Origin: Flavobacteriales bacterium
Lineage (GTDB): Bacteria; Bacteroidota; Bacteroidia; DT-38
Length of the DNA stretch: 35,241 bases
Assembly (NCBI GenBank): GCA_013214205.1
Contig: JABSPQ010000007.1
Span: 1-35,241, forward strand
Direction of reading: 5' to 3'
In this document: piece after piece, positions 7,396 through 16,326 of the stretch
Layout: each line of letters opens with the position of its first letter
Position numbering within the stretch: position 1 is the first letter of the stretch
Position numbers and translations under genes: made by a program
Notes under the pieces: generated by a model
Databases searched by the model: none
What the model was told of the DNA's origin: nothing
The model's input: only the letters and a program-made list of their open reading frames with translations

Positions 7396-9150
7396 TTATT
7401 TTTTTTCTTCAACCACTGGCGTCGCAAAATATACATTATGCAAATTTTTCTCCTCAAGAGAATTACTCACATAGTTCATCACATTATTTTGAAGCAAGCG
7501 CGTTACCTCACCATAATATAACGGAATAATTGCTACTTCATCAATCGAAACTTGATCGGCTTGTAGGTAGAGCGCATATCTTTTTTCCTGATCGGTGGTT
7601 CTGGATGCTTCTTCTAAGAGCGAATCAAAAACTAGATCTTGAAATCCCGATCTGTTAGATAAAGAAGGGGAATCGGAGTTGGCAGCTGTGTGTTTGCCGT
7701 ACAGTAAGTTCAAAAACGATTGAGGACTGTTGTAGTTGGCGCTCCACGTATTGAGGAAAACATCGAAGTCGCCAGATTTTTCTATTTCTATAGAAGTACT
7801 GTATGGAACAATATCTAAATCGATGTCTACATTAAGGGTTTCTTTTAACATGTCCTGAATTGCAAGACCAATGTGAACGAAGTCTGAATTTTCTCCAGCT
7901 ACCGTTAATGAAACCGGTGGAAACTTTTTGCCATTGCCATAACCAGCTTTTTTGAAGAATTCGATTGCCCTCTGTGGATCGTGAGAAAAACCAACTAAAC
8001 TGTCGAATTTGTAGCCGATAACACTAGGCGGTACCAACCCTTTATTTGCGTGCTCGCCTTTGGTTTCTATGGTAGCATTAACCAAAGCCCTTTGATTGAT
8101 GGCCAAACGGAAGGCCATTCTTACATTTTTATCCTTAAAGGTGTTTTTGTCGCTTTGGTGATTAAACGAAATGTAAGAAGTATTTAATCCCGGTTGAACT
8201 TGAACTATGAATTTATCTCTGGTGTTGTTTTCATCGGTAATTGCTCCATAAAATTCGTTGATGTAATCAACTCTTAAATCGGAAACCATGTCTAAATTTC
8301 CTTTTTTAAACTCAATTAGTTCAACTCTTTTATCTGCAATAAAACTTATTACAATCCCATCTAAATAGGGGAGTTGGTTGTCGAACTTGTCTTTTTTCCA
8401 ATAGTTTTCATTTTTGGTCAAATTCACATTGCGGCCTTTATCTATGCTTTTTATGTAAAACGGGCCAGTACCAACAGCGATGTTTTCCATTTTTTCGCCA
8501 TACATCTGGTAGGCTTCCTTCGGGAAAATCCAGCAGAACGACATGGTAAGGATGTTGAGGAAATCTGAATCAAACTGATTCAATTCTATTTTTAATCCGA
8601 AATCGTCGAGCACAGTGATGCCATCTACTCCACTAGGTTTAAAGTTTTGGAGGGCGCTCTCTTTGTAATATGCATTGGCTCCTTTTACCTTATCGGCAAA
8701 AGTGTACGAAAACCCAATGTTATCTGGTCGGGCTTCGCAAAGTTTGTCGAAGCAAAACTTGATATCGTGTGCTGTTAATTCACGTCCCTTTCCGCCTGTA
8801 AAACAAGAGTCGTCAATAAAAAAGACACCCTTTCTTATTTTAAATACATACGAATTGTCCGCTTCGTTATACGCCCAACTTTCTGCTAGTTCAGGAATTA
8901 TTTCTAATGTATTAGGATCTGCTTCAACTAGGCCCTCGTACACCTGTTCGTTGATAAACCAAGACGATGATTCGATAATTGAATGTGGGAAAAGGCTTTT
9001 GTAATCGTTCTTGAGATTGAAGCGAAATACCCCTCCATAATTTGCGCCGCCTTTAAGCGGAATTAATTTGTTACTCTGTTTTTTGTCTTGATTGATACAC
9101 CCTGTAAGAATGAAAATTACAGAAATGATAATAAAAAATGATCCCTTCAT
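7396..9150 (-). CDS. Peptide/oligopeptide ABC transporter substrate-binding lipoprotein (SBP family 5)
   Basis: The product has 584 residues. It starts MKGSFFIIISVIFILTGC, a lipoprotein signal with the lipobox Cys at residue 18. The body follows the DppA/OppA fold: EGLVEADPNTLEIIPELAESW, the FKIRKGVFF strand, TAHDIKFCFDKL, VGTGPFYIKS and the later AFRLAINQRALVNATIETKGEHANKGLVPP. It should bind peptides or similar ligands outside the cytoplasm and deliver them to an inner-membrane ABC importer. No permease or ATPase gene is nearby, so it is an orphan component in this window. In Bacteroidota such stand-alone family-5 proteins are frequent and the ligand is usually unknown. Confidence 0.88.
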   Translation of the reverse strand: MKGSFFIIISVIFILTGCINQDKKQSNKLIPLKGGANYGGVFRFNLKNDYKSLFPHSIIESSSWFINEQVYEGLVEADPNTLEIIPELAESWAYNEADNSYVFKIRKGVFFIDDSCFTGGKGRELTAHDIKFCFDKLCEARPDNIGFSYTFADKVKGANAYYKESALQNFKPSGVDGITVLDDFGLKIELNQFDSDFLNILTMSFCWIFPKEAYQMYGEKMENIAVGTGPFYIKSIDKGRNVNLTKNENYWKKDKFDNQLPYLDGIVISFIADKRVELIEFKKGNLDMVSDLRVDYINEFYGAITDENNTRDKFIVQVQPGLNTSYISFNHQSDKNTFKDKNVRMAFRLAINQRALVNATIETKGEHANKGLVPPSVIGYKFDSLVGFSHDPQRAIEFFKKAGYGNGKKFPPVSLTVAGENSDFVHIGLAIQDMLKETLNVDIDLDIVPYSTSIEIEKSGDFDVFLNTWSANYNSPQSFLNLLYGKHTAANSDSPSLSNRSGFQDLVFDSLLEEASRTTDQEKRYALYLQADQVSIDEVAIIPLYYGEVTRLLQNNVMNYVSNSLEEKNLHNVYFATPVVEEKK

Positions 9151-9296
9151 GCATTTGGTTAGTTATTGCTTTAAAAAGTAAAGGTCGTAATAATATGTTT
9201 TTAAGTGAAATGGCTTGTTATGATGGTGTTTTACGAGTAAATTCAAAATTGGTTAAAAATTCTGGGAAATTAATTTTCATTTTCTGGTTTTGAAAT

Positions 9297-9304
9297 TATA
9301 TTTG
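9297..9304 (+). promoter_or_regulatory. -7 box upstream of pyc
   Basis: TATATTTG matches TAnnTTTG. The -33 side is weak (TTTTC about 18 bp upstream). It would give a leader of about 135 bases before pyc. Confidence 0.45.
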
Positions 9305-9332
9305 CAGGCTTTTTCAACGATAAAGAAAAGTG

Positions 9333-9371
9333 ATGAGAACACACACCTGTACTTACCTGTGTAGCGTTTGA
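9333..9371 (+). other. 12-codon upstream ORF in the pyc leader
   Basis: ATG at 9333 to TGA at 9369-9371 encodes MRTHTCTYLCSV. It sits about 25 bp after the -7 box and 73 bp before the pyc start. The segment also contains ACACA...TGTGT, able to form a short hairpin. It may be a leader peptide or chance; no attenuator is evident. Confidence 0.25.
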
Positions 9372-9429
9372 ACGATTTTGAATTGGAAAAGCACCATTTG
9401 TTATTTTATATAATGATTTAAATCTCCTA

Positions 9430-9447
9430 AGGAGGATGGAACGAATG
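9430..9447 (+). promoter_or_regulatory. Strong Shine-Dalgarno deciding the pyc start
   Basis: AAGGAGG (9429-9435) lies 9 bases before the ATG at 9445, ideal spacing, but directly abuts the earlier ATG at 9436. The start is therefore 9445. Such a full anti-SD match is uncommon in Bacteroidota. CTCC just upstream (9424-9427) can pair with GGAG in a small hairpin. Confidence 0.65.
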
Positions 9448-12400
9448 AAAATTAAGAGTGTATTAGTTGCTAATAGAGGCGAGATTGCGATAAGAGTTTT
9501 TCGCGCGTGTGTAGAGATTAATGTTAGAACGATTGGCGTTTATACCCATGAGGATCGATATTCGATGCACAGGTATAAGTGTGATGAATCGTACCAAATA
9601 GGAGAGGATGATGCACCTCTTAAACCTTATTTAGATATAGACGAACTTATTCGTGTTGCTAAGCAAGTAAAGGCAGATGCCATTCATCCTGGATATGGCT
9701 TTTTATCTGAGAACAGCGAATTTGCTAGAAAGTGTGCTGAAAACGGAATCATTTTCATAGGGCCTTCTCCTGAGGTAATTGATGCGTTAGGCGATAAAAT
9801 TAACGCCAAGGAAACTGCTATTAAAAACAATGTTCCTGTCATTCAAAGTAACGAGATTAGCTTAACTACCAGTGATATTGCATTAACTGAGTCCGAAAAA
9901 ATAGGGTTCCCAGTTATGTTAAAAGCTGCTTCTGGTGGCGGAGGTAGAGGTATGCGAGTTATTCGCAAAGCCGAGGAGATTAAGAATTATTTTGATGAGG
10001 CCAGGAGAGAGGCCAAAAATGCTTTTGGAGATGATACCATGTTTCTTGAGAAATATGTTGAGAATCCAAAGCACATTGAAATTCAGATAGTAGCTGACCA
10101 GCATGGAAACACAGTTCATTTATTTGAAAGAGATTGCTCTGTTCAGCGTCGTTTTCAAAAGGTGGTGGAAGTTGCTCCTTCTTTTGGATTGAGCGAAGAT
10201 GTAAAAGAACAACTGTATGTGCATGCTGTTAATATATGTACGGCTGTTGGGTACAACAACGTTGGTACGGTTGAGTTTTTAGTTGATGCAAACGATGGAG
10301 TTTATTTTATTGAGGTAAATCCTCGGATTCAGGTTGAGCATACCGTTACAGAAATGGTAACAGGTATAGATTTGATTAAGACTCAAATTTTTATCGCCGC
10401 AGGTTTCGAACTTTCTAGTGAGCAAATTAAAATACCAAATCAGGAATCTGTTTCTTTAGATGGTTATGCGCTTCAATGTAGAATTACAACGGAAGATCCT
10501 CGCGACAATTTTAAACCTGACTACGGCACCATTATTACCTATAGAAGTGCTGGTGGATTCGGAATTAGATTAGATATGGGAAGTCTTTACGCTGGCGTAA
10601 AAATTAGCCCGTTCTTCGATTCTATGTTGGTGAAAGTTTCTGCTCAATCAAGAACCTTGGATGGGGCTTGTAGAAAAATGGAGCGAGCGCTTAAAGAATT
10701 TCAAATTAGAGGCGTTAACCATAATATTCAGTTCCTTCAAAATATTGTAAGTCACGAAACTTTTAGAAATGGCCAAGCAACTGTTGGGTTTATCGATCAA
10801 GCAAAAGAATTATTCAAATTTAATTACAAGCTAGATAGAGCTACTAAAATTGTAAGGTATTTGGGCGATATTGTTGTTAATGGTAACCCTGATGTGAAAT
10901 TTATCGATACGGAGAAGAAATTTATCACACCGGTAATTCCAGATTTCGATAAGTATGCGGCTTATCCAAAAGGGACCAAAGACTTATTAACTGAACTTGG
11001 ACCAGAGAAGTTTGCTGAGAAAATTAAGAACGACAAACAGATTCATTACACCGATACTACATTTAGAGATGCACACCAGTCGTTGTTGGCTACCAGAATG
11101 CGATCGTATGATTTAAATGCAGTTGCTGAAGCATTTGCTAAGAATCATCCCGATGTGTTTAGTATGGAAGTGTGGGGTGGAGCTACGTTTGATGTTTGTC
11201 TGCGTTTCTTACACGAAAATCCTTGGAAAAGATTGGCAGAATTGAGAGAAAGAATGCCTAACGTTCTTTTGCAAATGTTGATTAGAGGATCTAACGGCGT
11301 TGGCTATTCTGCATACCCGGATAACTTGGTGGAAAGGTTTGTTGAAGAATCATGGAACTCTGGTGTAGATGTTTTCCGAGTTTTTGATTCGTTGAACTGG
11401 ATGGAAAACATGGAGCCATGCATCAAGTTTGTTCGAGAAAAAACTCAAGGTATTGCTGAGGGCACATTGTGTTACACCGGTAATATTTTAGATGGCAAGA
11501 AAACTAAATACGACATTAAGTATTACCAAACTTTAGCGAAGCAGTTGGAGGACGCAGGTTCGCACATTCTTTGTATTAAGGATATGGCAGGTTTGCTTAA
11601 GCCGCTTGCTGCTACAGAATTGATCCATGCGTTAAAAGACACTGTAAATATTCCTATTCATTTACATACGCACGATACATCGTCATTACAAACTACCACG
11701 TACCTTAAAGCCATTGATGCGGGTGTAGATATCATTGATGTTGCTTTAGGTGGTTTATCTGGATTAACTTCTCAACCTAACTTTAATGCGGTTGTAGAAA
11801 TGATGGAAGGTCACGAAAGACACCGTGAGTTTGATCTCCCATCGTTGAATCAACATTCCAATTATTGGGAAAGCATAAGAGAATATTATTATCCGTTTGA
11901 ATCTGGTTTAAAGGCCAGTACGGCTGAAGTGTTTAATCACGAAATTCCTGGTGGACAATATTCAAACCTTAGACCGCAATCTATTGCACTTGGTTTAAGT
12001 GATAAATTCGACAGAGTTAAAGAGGCTTATGCTGAGGTTAACGAGATGTTTGGCGATGTTGTAAAGGTAACACCAAGCTCTAAAGTTGTTGGGGATATGG
12101 CCATTTACATGACGGCTAACAACCTTACTAAGGAAGATATTTTTGAAAGAGGCGATACATTGTCTTTTCCAGAATCTGTAATAGAATTTTTTAGAGGAGA
12201 CCTCGGACAGCCTGTTGGTGGATTCCCTAAAGAATTACAAAAGATTATTCTTAGAGATATAAAACCATACACAACTCGGCCAAATGCTAATTTAACACCT
12301 GTAGATTTTGATGGTGAGTTTGAAACTTTCTTGAAAGAATTTCAACCAAAGTTCGACAGAGAGTTATTAATTACCGACTTCCTTTCTTACAAACTGTATC

Positions 12401-12897
12401 CAAAAGTTTACAAGGATGCGTGGGAGAAACATCAGTTGTATGGTGATATTTCTAGAATTCCTACTAAGAATTTCTTCTATGGAATGGAGCCAAATGAAGA
12501 GGTGATTATTGAGATAGCTGAAGGAAAAAAGATTATCGTAAAACTATTATCAATAGGACCAGCCGATGAGGATGGGATTAGAACTTGTTTCTTTAAGATC
12601 AATGGTCAAACACGAAATATAGATACCTTAGATCGTTCGATGAGTGTTATCAAAGTAGAAAACATGAAAGCTGATCCTGAGAATGAGCAGCACATAGGTT
12701 CTCCGCTTCAAGGCTTGTTATCTAAAATCTTGGTAAAGAAAGGTGATGTTCTGAAAAAGAACGATCCGCTATTTGTTATTGAAGCCATGAAAATGGAAAG
12801 TACAATAGCTGCTCCAGCAGATGGTTCTATTAAGGCGACAATATTGAAAGAGGGCACCATGGTAGATACCGATGATCTTGTGGTAACAATAGAATAG
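9445..12897 (+). CDS. pyc: Pyruvate carboxylase
   Basis: The 1150-residue single-chain enzyme has all domains in order. Biotin carboxylase occupies about residues 1-460 (VLVANRGEIAIRVFRAC, the GGGGRGMRV glycine loop, EVNPRIQVEHTVTE). The carboxyltransferase occupies about 530-800 (TDTTFRDAHQSLLATRMR from about 535, the carbamylated Lys712 in CIKDMAG, and metal ligands in HLHTHD at 739-744). The C-terminal biotinyl domain has EAMKMES with biotin-Lys1116. It converts pyruvate, bicarbonate and ATP to oxaloacetate, the anaplerotic entry to the TCA cycle, and needs biotin ligase. The length is normal and no key residue is missing. The start is 9445 rather than 9436, from the Shine-Dalgarno. SlyD follows 45 bp downstream in the same direction and may share the transcript. 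Confidence 0.97.
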   Translation: MKIKSVLVANRGEIAIRVFRACVEINVRTIGVYTHEDRYSMHRYKCDESYQIGEDDAPLKPYLDIDELIRVAKQVKADAIHPGYGFLSENSEFARKCAENGIIFIGPSPEVIDALGDKINAKETAIKNNVPVIQSNEISLTTSDIALTESEKIGFPVMLKAASGGGGRGMRVIRKAEEIKNYFDEARREAKNAFGDDTMFLEKYVENPKHIEIQIVADQHGNTVHLFERDCSVQRRFQKVVEVAPSFGLSEDVKEQLYVHAVNICTAVGYNNVGTVEFLVDANDGVYFIEVNPRIQVEHTVTEMVTGIDLIKTQIFIAAGFELSSEQIKIPNQESVSLDGYALQCRITTEDPRDNFKPDYGTIITYRSAGGFGIRLDMGSLYAGVKISPFFDSMLVKVSAQSRTLDGACRKMERALKEFQIRGVNHNIQFLQNIVSHETFRNGQATVGFIDQAKELFKFNYKLDRATKIVRYLGDIVVNGNPDVKFIDTEKKFITPVIPDFDKYAAYPKGTKDLLTELGPEKFAEKIKNDKQIHYTDTTFRDAHQSLLATRMRSYDLNAVAEAFAKNHPDVFSMEVWGGATFDVCLRFLHENPWKRLAELRERMPNVLLQMLIRGSNGVGYSAYPDNLVERFVEESWNSGVDVFRVFDSLNWMENMEPCIKFVREKTQGIAEGTLCYTGNILDGKKTKYDIKYYQTLAKQLEDAGSHILCIKDMAGLLKPLAATELIHALKDTVNIPIHLHTHDTSSLQTTTYLKAIDAGVDIIDVALGGLSGLTSQPNFNAVVEMMEGHERHREFDLPSLNQHSNYWESIREYYYPFESGLKASTAEVFNHEIPGGQYSNLRPQSIALGLSDKFDRVKEAYAEVNEMFGDVVKVTPSSKVVGDMAIYMTANNLTKEDIFERGDTLSFPESVIEFFRGDLGQPVGGFPKELQKIILRDIKPYTTRPNANLTPVDFDGEFETFLKEFQPKFDRELLITDFLSYKLYPKVYKDAWEKHQLYGDISRIPTKNFFYGMEPNEEVIIEIAEGKKIIVKLLSIGPADEDGIRTCFFKINGQTRNIDTLDRSMSVIKVENMKADPENEQHIGSPLQGLLSKILVKKGDVLKKNDPLFVIEAMKMESTIAAPADGSIKATILKEGTMVDTDDLVVTIE

Positions 12898-12942
12898 CCA
12901 ATAAATAATTGTTATTATTGTAAGGAATTAAAAAATCAACTG

Positions 12943-13443
12943 ATGCGAAAAGTAACTGATAAGGACGTAGTAAAATTGAAGTATAAACTTACTGTACATG
13001 ATGGTACGGTGGTGGAAGACTCTGGAGATGATGCAGTGGATATGATAATGGGGAAAGGTTTAATTATCCCCGGATTTGAAAAGTTGATTTTAGGCACAGA
13101 GGTTGGCTACAAAGTTGAAGGAGGAAAAATCAATAAGCTTGATGCGTTTGGTGAGTGGGATAAAAGCATGGAACAAGTTGTTGAATTAAAAGAGATTCCG
13201 AGAGAAGTTGAGATTGAAGAAGGCGGCATAATGCATGTAGGCAGTGAAGGCGGCCAAGGCAGAATGGCTACCGTTAAAGAGATTTACGACGACTTTATTA
13301 TTTTAGATTTCAATCATCCTTTGGTTGGAAAAAACTTATTAATTGATTTTGAGATTTTGGATATTTACACATTCGATCCCGAAAATCCACCAGCACCACC
13401 TAAATTAAAAGAGCCGGAACCAAAAGAAGAAGAAAAGGCTTAA
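12943..13443 (+). CDS. slyD: FKBP-type peptidyl-prolyl isomerase, SlyD-like
   Basis: The product has 166 residues. The FKBP part is split by the IF chaperone insertion as in SlyD: DGTVVEDSG, then MGKGLIIPGFEKLILGTEVG, then the insertion at about residues 70-120, then ILDFNHPLVGKNLLIDFEILDI, a version of the SlyD signature D-x-NHPLAGK-x-L-x-F. It should be a cytosolic prolyl isomerase and chaperone. The C-terminal tail is rich in Pro, Glu and Lys (PENPPAPPKLKEPEPKEEE) and lacks the His/Cys-rich metal-binding tail of the E. coli protein, so nickel handling is not implied. It lies downstream of pyc. Its TAA overlaps the stop codon of the convergent CDF gene. Confidence 0.87.
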   Translation: MRKVTDKDVVKLKYKLTVHDGTVVEDSGDDAVDMIMGKGLIIPGFEKLILGTEVGYKVEGGKINKLDAFGEWDKSMEQVVELKEIPREVEIEEGGIMHVGSEGGQGRMATVKEIYDDFIILDFNHPLVGKNLLIDFEILDIYTFDPENPPAPPKLKEPEPKEEEKA

Positions 13444-14351
13444 CAATTTTGGAAACCGCAGTCTTCATCTGCGGTTTCTATTTCTATAGTTGCGTGATCA
13501 ATTCCTAAATCACCCAGTTTTTTTCTAGCATCTGATTTAATTTTCTTGATTTCCTCAGGCGTACCAAATTCGTTAACCACTAAATGCATGGTTAATATGT
13601 TGTATTGGCCGTCTAACGACCATACATGGATGTCGTGAATACTTGAGATGCCACTTAACTCTTTCTTCATCTCCTCTCTTATTTTTTCTACGTCTAAGTT
13701 TGCTGGCACTCCTTGTAGCAAAACTTGAAAGCTGTGCTTAAAACCCTTGTAAACGTTAAATAAAATGTAGAGCGTTATTAGCAACGACATAATAGAATCG
13801 ATGATTGGAAAATCCCAAAAAAGCAATGTGATGCTTCCAATCAATACAGCTACCCAGCCCAAAACGTCTTCCATTAAATGCAATGAAACCACTTTTGCAT
13901 TGATAGAACTTCCTTTCTTTAATTTGAGAACTGCAGCTCCGTTAACAAGAATTCCCAATATTGCAAAAGCAATCATTCCCTTGGCGTTAACAGGCTCTGG
14001 CTCTAATAGCCTTGGTATGGTTTCGTACAAAACGAAAATAGAACCAATTACTAGTACAATAGAATTTACAATGGCACCTAATAAAGAAAATCTACCGTAT
14101 CCAAAAGAGAATTTGACGTCTCGTTTTTTCGAGGAAAGTTTTTGGAAGTACCATGCTAGTCCTAACGATAGAGAATCTCCAAGATCGTGCAATGCGTCCG
14201 ACATAATGGCTACACTATTGGTGTAAAACGCACCAGCAATTTCTAAAAGAGTAAAAAAGAAATTGAGAAAAAAAGCCACTTTAATGTTCTCTAAATCATC
14301 ATCGTGGTGATGATGGTGGTGTCCGTGGTGGTGGTGATGGTCGTGTCCCAT
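13440..14351 (-). CDS. Cation diffusion facilitator (zinc-type) with His-rich N-terminus
   Basis: The product has 303 residues. It begins MGHDHHHHHGHHHHHHDDD, a metal-binding His tail. About six membrane segments follow, and then a cytoplasmic C-terminal domain (from about residue 215) with HDIHVWSLDG, the metal-sensing fold of CDF proteins. The transport-site residues are present: HDLGD in segment 2 and HLMED in segment 5, the His/Asp pattern of Zn-transporting CzcD-like members. It probably exports Zn2+ (perhaps also Co2+ or Cd2+) from the cytoplasm in exchange for protons. The upstream lipoprotein esterase gene ends with TAA directly abutting this ATG, so the two are likely translated together. 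No metal-responsive regulator gene is next to it. Confidence 0.92.
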   Translation of the reverse strand: MGHDHHHHHGHHHHHHDDDLENIKVAFFLNFFFTLLEIAGAFYTNSVAIMSDALHDLGDSLSLGLAWYFQKLSSKKRDVKFSFGYGRFSLLGAIVNSIVLVIGSIFVLYETIPRLLEPEPVNAKGMIAFAILGILVNGAAVLKLKKGSSINAKVVSLHLMEDVLGWVAVLIGSITLLFWDFPIIDSIMSLLITLYILFNVYKGFKHSFQVLLQGVPANLDVEKIREEMKKELSGISSIHDIHVWSLDGQYNILTMHLVVNEFGTPEEIKKIKSDARKKLGDLGIDHATIEIETADEDCGFQNC

Positions 14352-15158
14352 TTAATTAATGCTTTTTAATTCGTTCTCAAACCAATCTTTTAAATCAGAT
14401 AACAATTGTTGGTTTAGGGTATGCCCAATTGGGTATTCAGTGTATGTCAATTTTGATGGAAACTGTTCTAAAATGCTTTTTGTTTTTCGGCCTTCTTCAA
14501 TGTCGATAATACTGTCTTCCGTTCCGTGCGTTAGAAATATAGCATGCTTCTGAAGATCGGATTTAGCTGCAAATTGTTCGGTGAAGATGTCGCAAGACCT
14601 GCCGCTTAAAATGGCTGCCCCTTTAAAAATATCGGGGTATTGCATTGTGAGGTTTAATGCCATCATTGCTCCTTGACTAAAGCCAACCAGATAAATTGGA
14701 TTGTTGTTGGTGTTGTAATCTCTATTGACTTCAGACACGAATTTTAACATATTGTTGTGTGCTTCGGCCTCTTCTTGTTCGTTGTGTGCAATTACTTTTC
14801 CGTTGTCCCACGTTAAACCGTACCAAGAAAAGGCCCCTTCTCGTAAAACGTGAGGGGCTCGGACTGTTATAATGTTGAAGTTTTGGGTTAATAAAGGTCC
14901 AAATGTGTTTCCGAACGAATTTGCATTACTTCCGTATCCATGCATGAGAATAACAAATGGTGCATTTTCTGGATTTTGTTTTGCCGACAAGAAAATATGG
15001 TATAGGCTTAATGGTTCTTTTTGTTGACTTGTTTGGTTGGTAATTTTATTTGCCTGTAAGTCGTTGGTTATCTCGCTAGAAGGAGCAGGAGGAGCGCTGC
15101 AACCGATCACCCAAAATAGGAAAGAAATGAATAAAAAAGATGTCGTTTTGGATGGCAT
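14352..15158 (-). CDS. Alpha/beta hydrolase lipoprotein (carboxylesterase/phospholipase family)
   Basis: The product has 268 residues from the ATG at 15158. I prefer this start over 15215 because it gives a clean lipoprotein signal, MPSKTTSFLFISFLFWVIGC, with the lipobox Cys at residue 20; the longer form puts 19 unrelated residues in front. The fold is that of the Abhydrolase_2 group: ILMHGYGSNANSFG (oxyanion loop), GFSQGAMMAL (nucleophile Ser), HGTEDSIID (acid) and IGHTL (His). The enzyme should cleave short esters or lysolipids at the cell envelope. Its physiological substrate is unknown. It is the first gene of a pair with the CDF transporter and is divergent from ilvE. Confidence 0.85.
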   Translation of the reverse strand: MPSKTTSFLFISFLFWVIGCSAPPAPSSEITNDLQANKITNQTSQQKEPLSLYHIFLSAKQNPENAPFVILMHGYGSNANSFGNTFGPLLTQNFNIITVRAPHVLREGAFSWYGLTWDNGKVIAHNEQEEAEAHNNMLKFVSEVNRDYNTNNNPIYLVGFSQGAMMALNLTMQYPDIFKGAAILSGRSCDIFTEQFAAKSDLQKHAIFLTHGTEDSIIDIEEGRKTKSILEQFPSKLTYTEYPIGHTLNQQLLSDLKDWFENELKSIN

Positions 15159-15261
15159 ATCGGCTGTTGTGGAAGTAAAAATACTAATTAGATGAAGAAG
15201 TGTTCCGCTATGCACATAATAATAAAGATACTTTGTAATTTAGCCCTCAATTTTTTTCATC

Positions 15262-16326
15262 ATGACAGATACGAATAACATATCAATTAAGCGGGTAGAG
15301 AAGTCTCGACTTGAGAATTTAGATTTTGAGAACCTTTCTTTTGGGAGAGATTTTGCAGATCATTTATTCGTCTGTAAATATTCAAATGGAAAATGGGGAG
15401 AGTCGAGAATAGAGCCTTACGCTAATATTTCGATGGCACCATCTATTGCAGTTCTGCATTATGGACAAACCATTTTTGAAGGGATGAAAGCTCAGAAAAA
15501 TGATGACGGCGACATTTTTATTTTCCGACCTGAAAAGAATGTAGAGCGAATGAATAAATCTGCTGTAAGATTGGGCATGCCCGAAATTTCTGAGGAGATT
15601 TTTGTTGAGGGCTTAAAAGAATTATTGAAGATAGATAGAGAATGGGTTCCTAATAAAACAGGAAGCTCGTTGTATATCCGTCCGTTTATGTTTGCAATAG
15701 ACGAGTACATTGGTGTTCGTTCTTCGGATGAATATATCTTTATGATCATTACATCGCCTGTAGGAAGTTATTATTCTGAACCTCTTAGAGTAAAAGTAGA
15801 AACTGAATACATAAGAGCTGCGGAAGGTGGAGTAGGGTTTGCTAAAGCTGCCGGTAATTACGCTGGTTCTTTGTTGCCTGCAAAAAAAGCTATGGACGAA
15901 GGTTATCATCAAATTATTTGGACGGATGCTAAGGAGCATAAGTACATCGAGGAATCGGGTACTATGAATTTAATGTTCATTATTGATGGTATTATCATAA
16001 CACCACCAGCAGGAAACACCATTTTGGATGGGGTAACTAGAGATAGCGCACTTACTATTGCTAAAGATTTAGGCTATAAGGTTGAGGAACGTCGTATTTC
16101 TATTGATGAGGTGATTGAAGCACATGGTAACGGTACTTTAGAAGATGCTTTTGGAACTGGAACGGCTGTAACGATTACACACATCAAAACCATTGGTTTT
16201 AATGGCACCGATTACGAACTGCCTGCTATCGACACTAGAGAGAAGTCTCTTAAAATGTTGAGCCAGCTAGAAGCAATTAAATTGGGTAAAGGTGAAGATC
16301 CTCACAACTGGGTTGTAAAAATCTAA
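15262..16326 (+). CDS. ilvE: Branched-chain amino acid aminotransferase
   Basis: The product is a 354-residue fold-type IV PLP enzyme. The group-II (eukaryote-like) BCAT signatures are present: HYGQTIFEGMKA, YIRPFMFA, FAKAAGNYAGSLLP with the PLP-lysine Lys195, EESGTMNLMFI and the TILDGVTRDS loop. It transfers the amino group between Leu, Ile or Val and 2-oxoglutarate, the last step of synthesis and the first of degradation. The length is normal. It stands alone on this strand with a divergent lipoprotein esterase upstream. No other ilv or leu gene is in the window. Its stop codon overlaps that of the convergent hydroxylase-family gene (CTAA at 16323-16326). Confidence 0.95.
   Translation: MTDTNNISIKRVEKSRLENLDFENLSFGRDFADHLFVCKYSNGKWGESRIEPYANISMAPSIAVLHYGQTIFEGMKAQKNDDGDIFIFRPEKNVERMNKSAVRLGMPEISEEIFVEGLKELLKIDREWVPNKTGSSLYIRPFMFAIDEYIGVRSSDEYIFMIITSPVGSYYSEPLRVKVETEYIRAAEGGVGFAKAAGNYAGSLLPAKKAMDEGYHQIIWTDAKEHKYIEESGTMNLMFIIDGIIITPPAGNTILDGVTRDSALTIAKDLGYKVEERRISIDEVIEAHGNGTLEDAFGTGTAVTITHIKTIGFNGTDYELPAIDTREKSLKMLSQLEAIKLGKGEDPHNWVVKI

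Noticed and set aside
7221-7529. Plus-strand ORF with a signal-peptide-like segment (FVMLFIFFLQPLASQ).
   Set aside because: It lies fully antisense to the TonB-C gene and the 3' end of the peptide-binding protein, both clear families. The hydrophobic run is the antisense of their codons.
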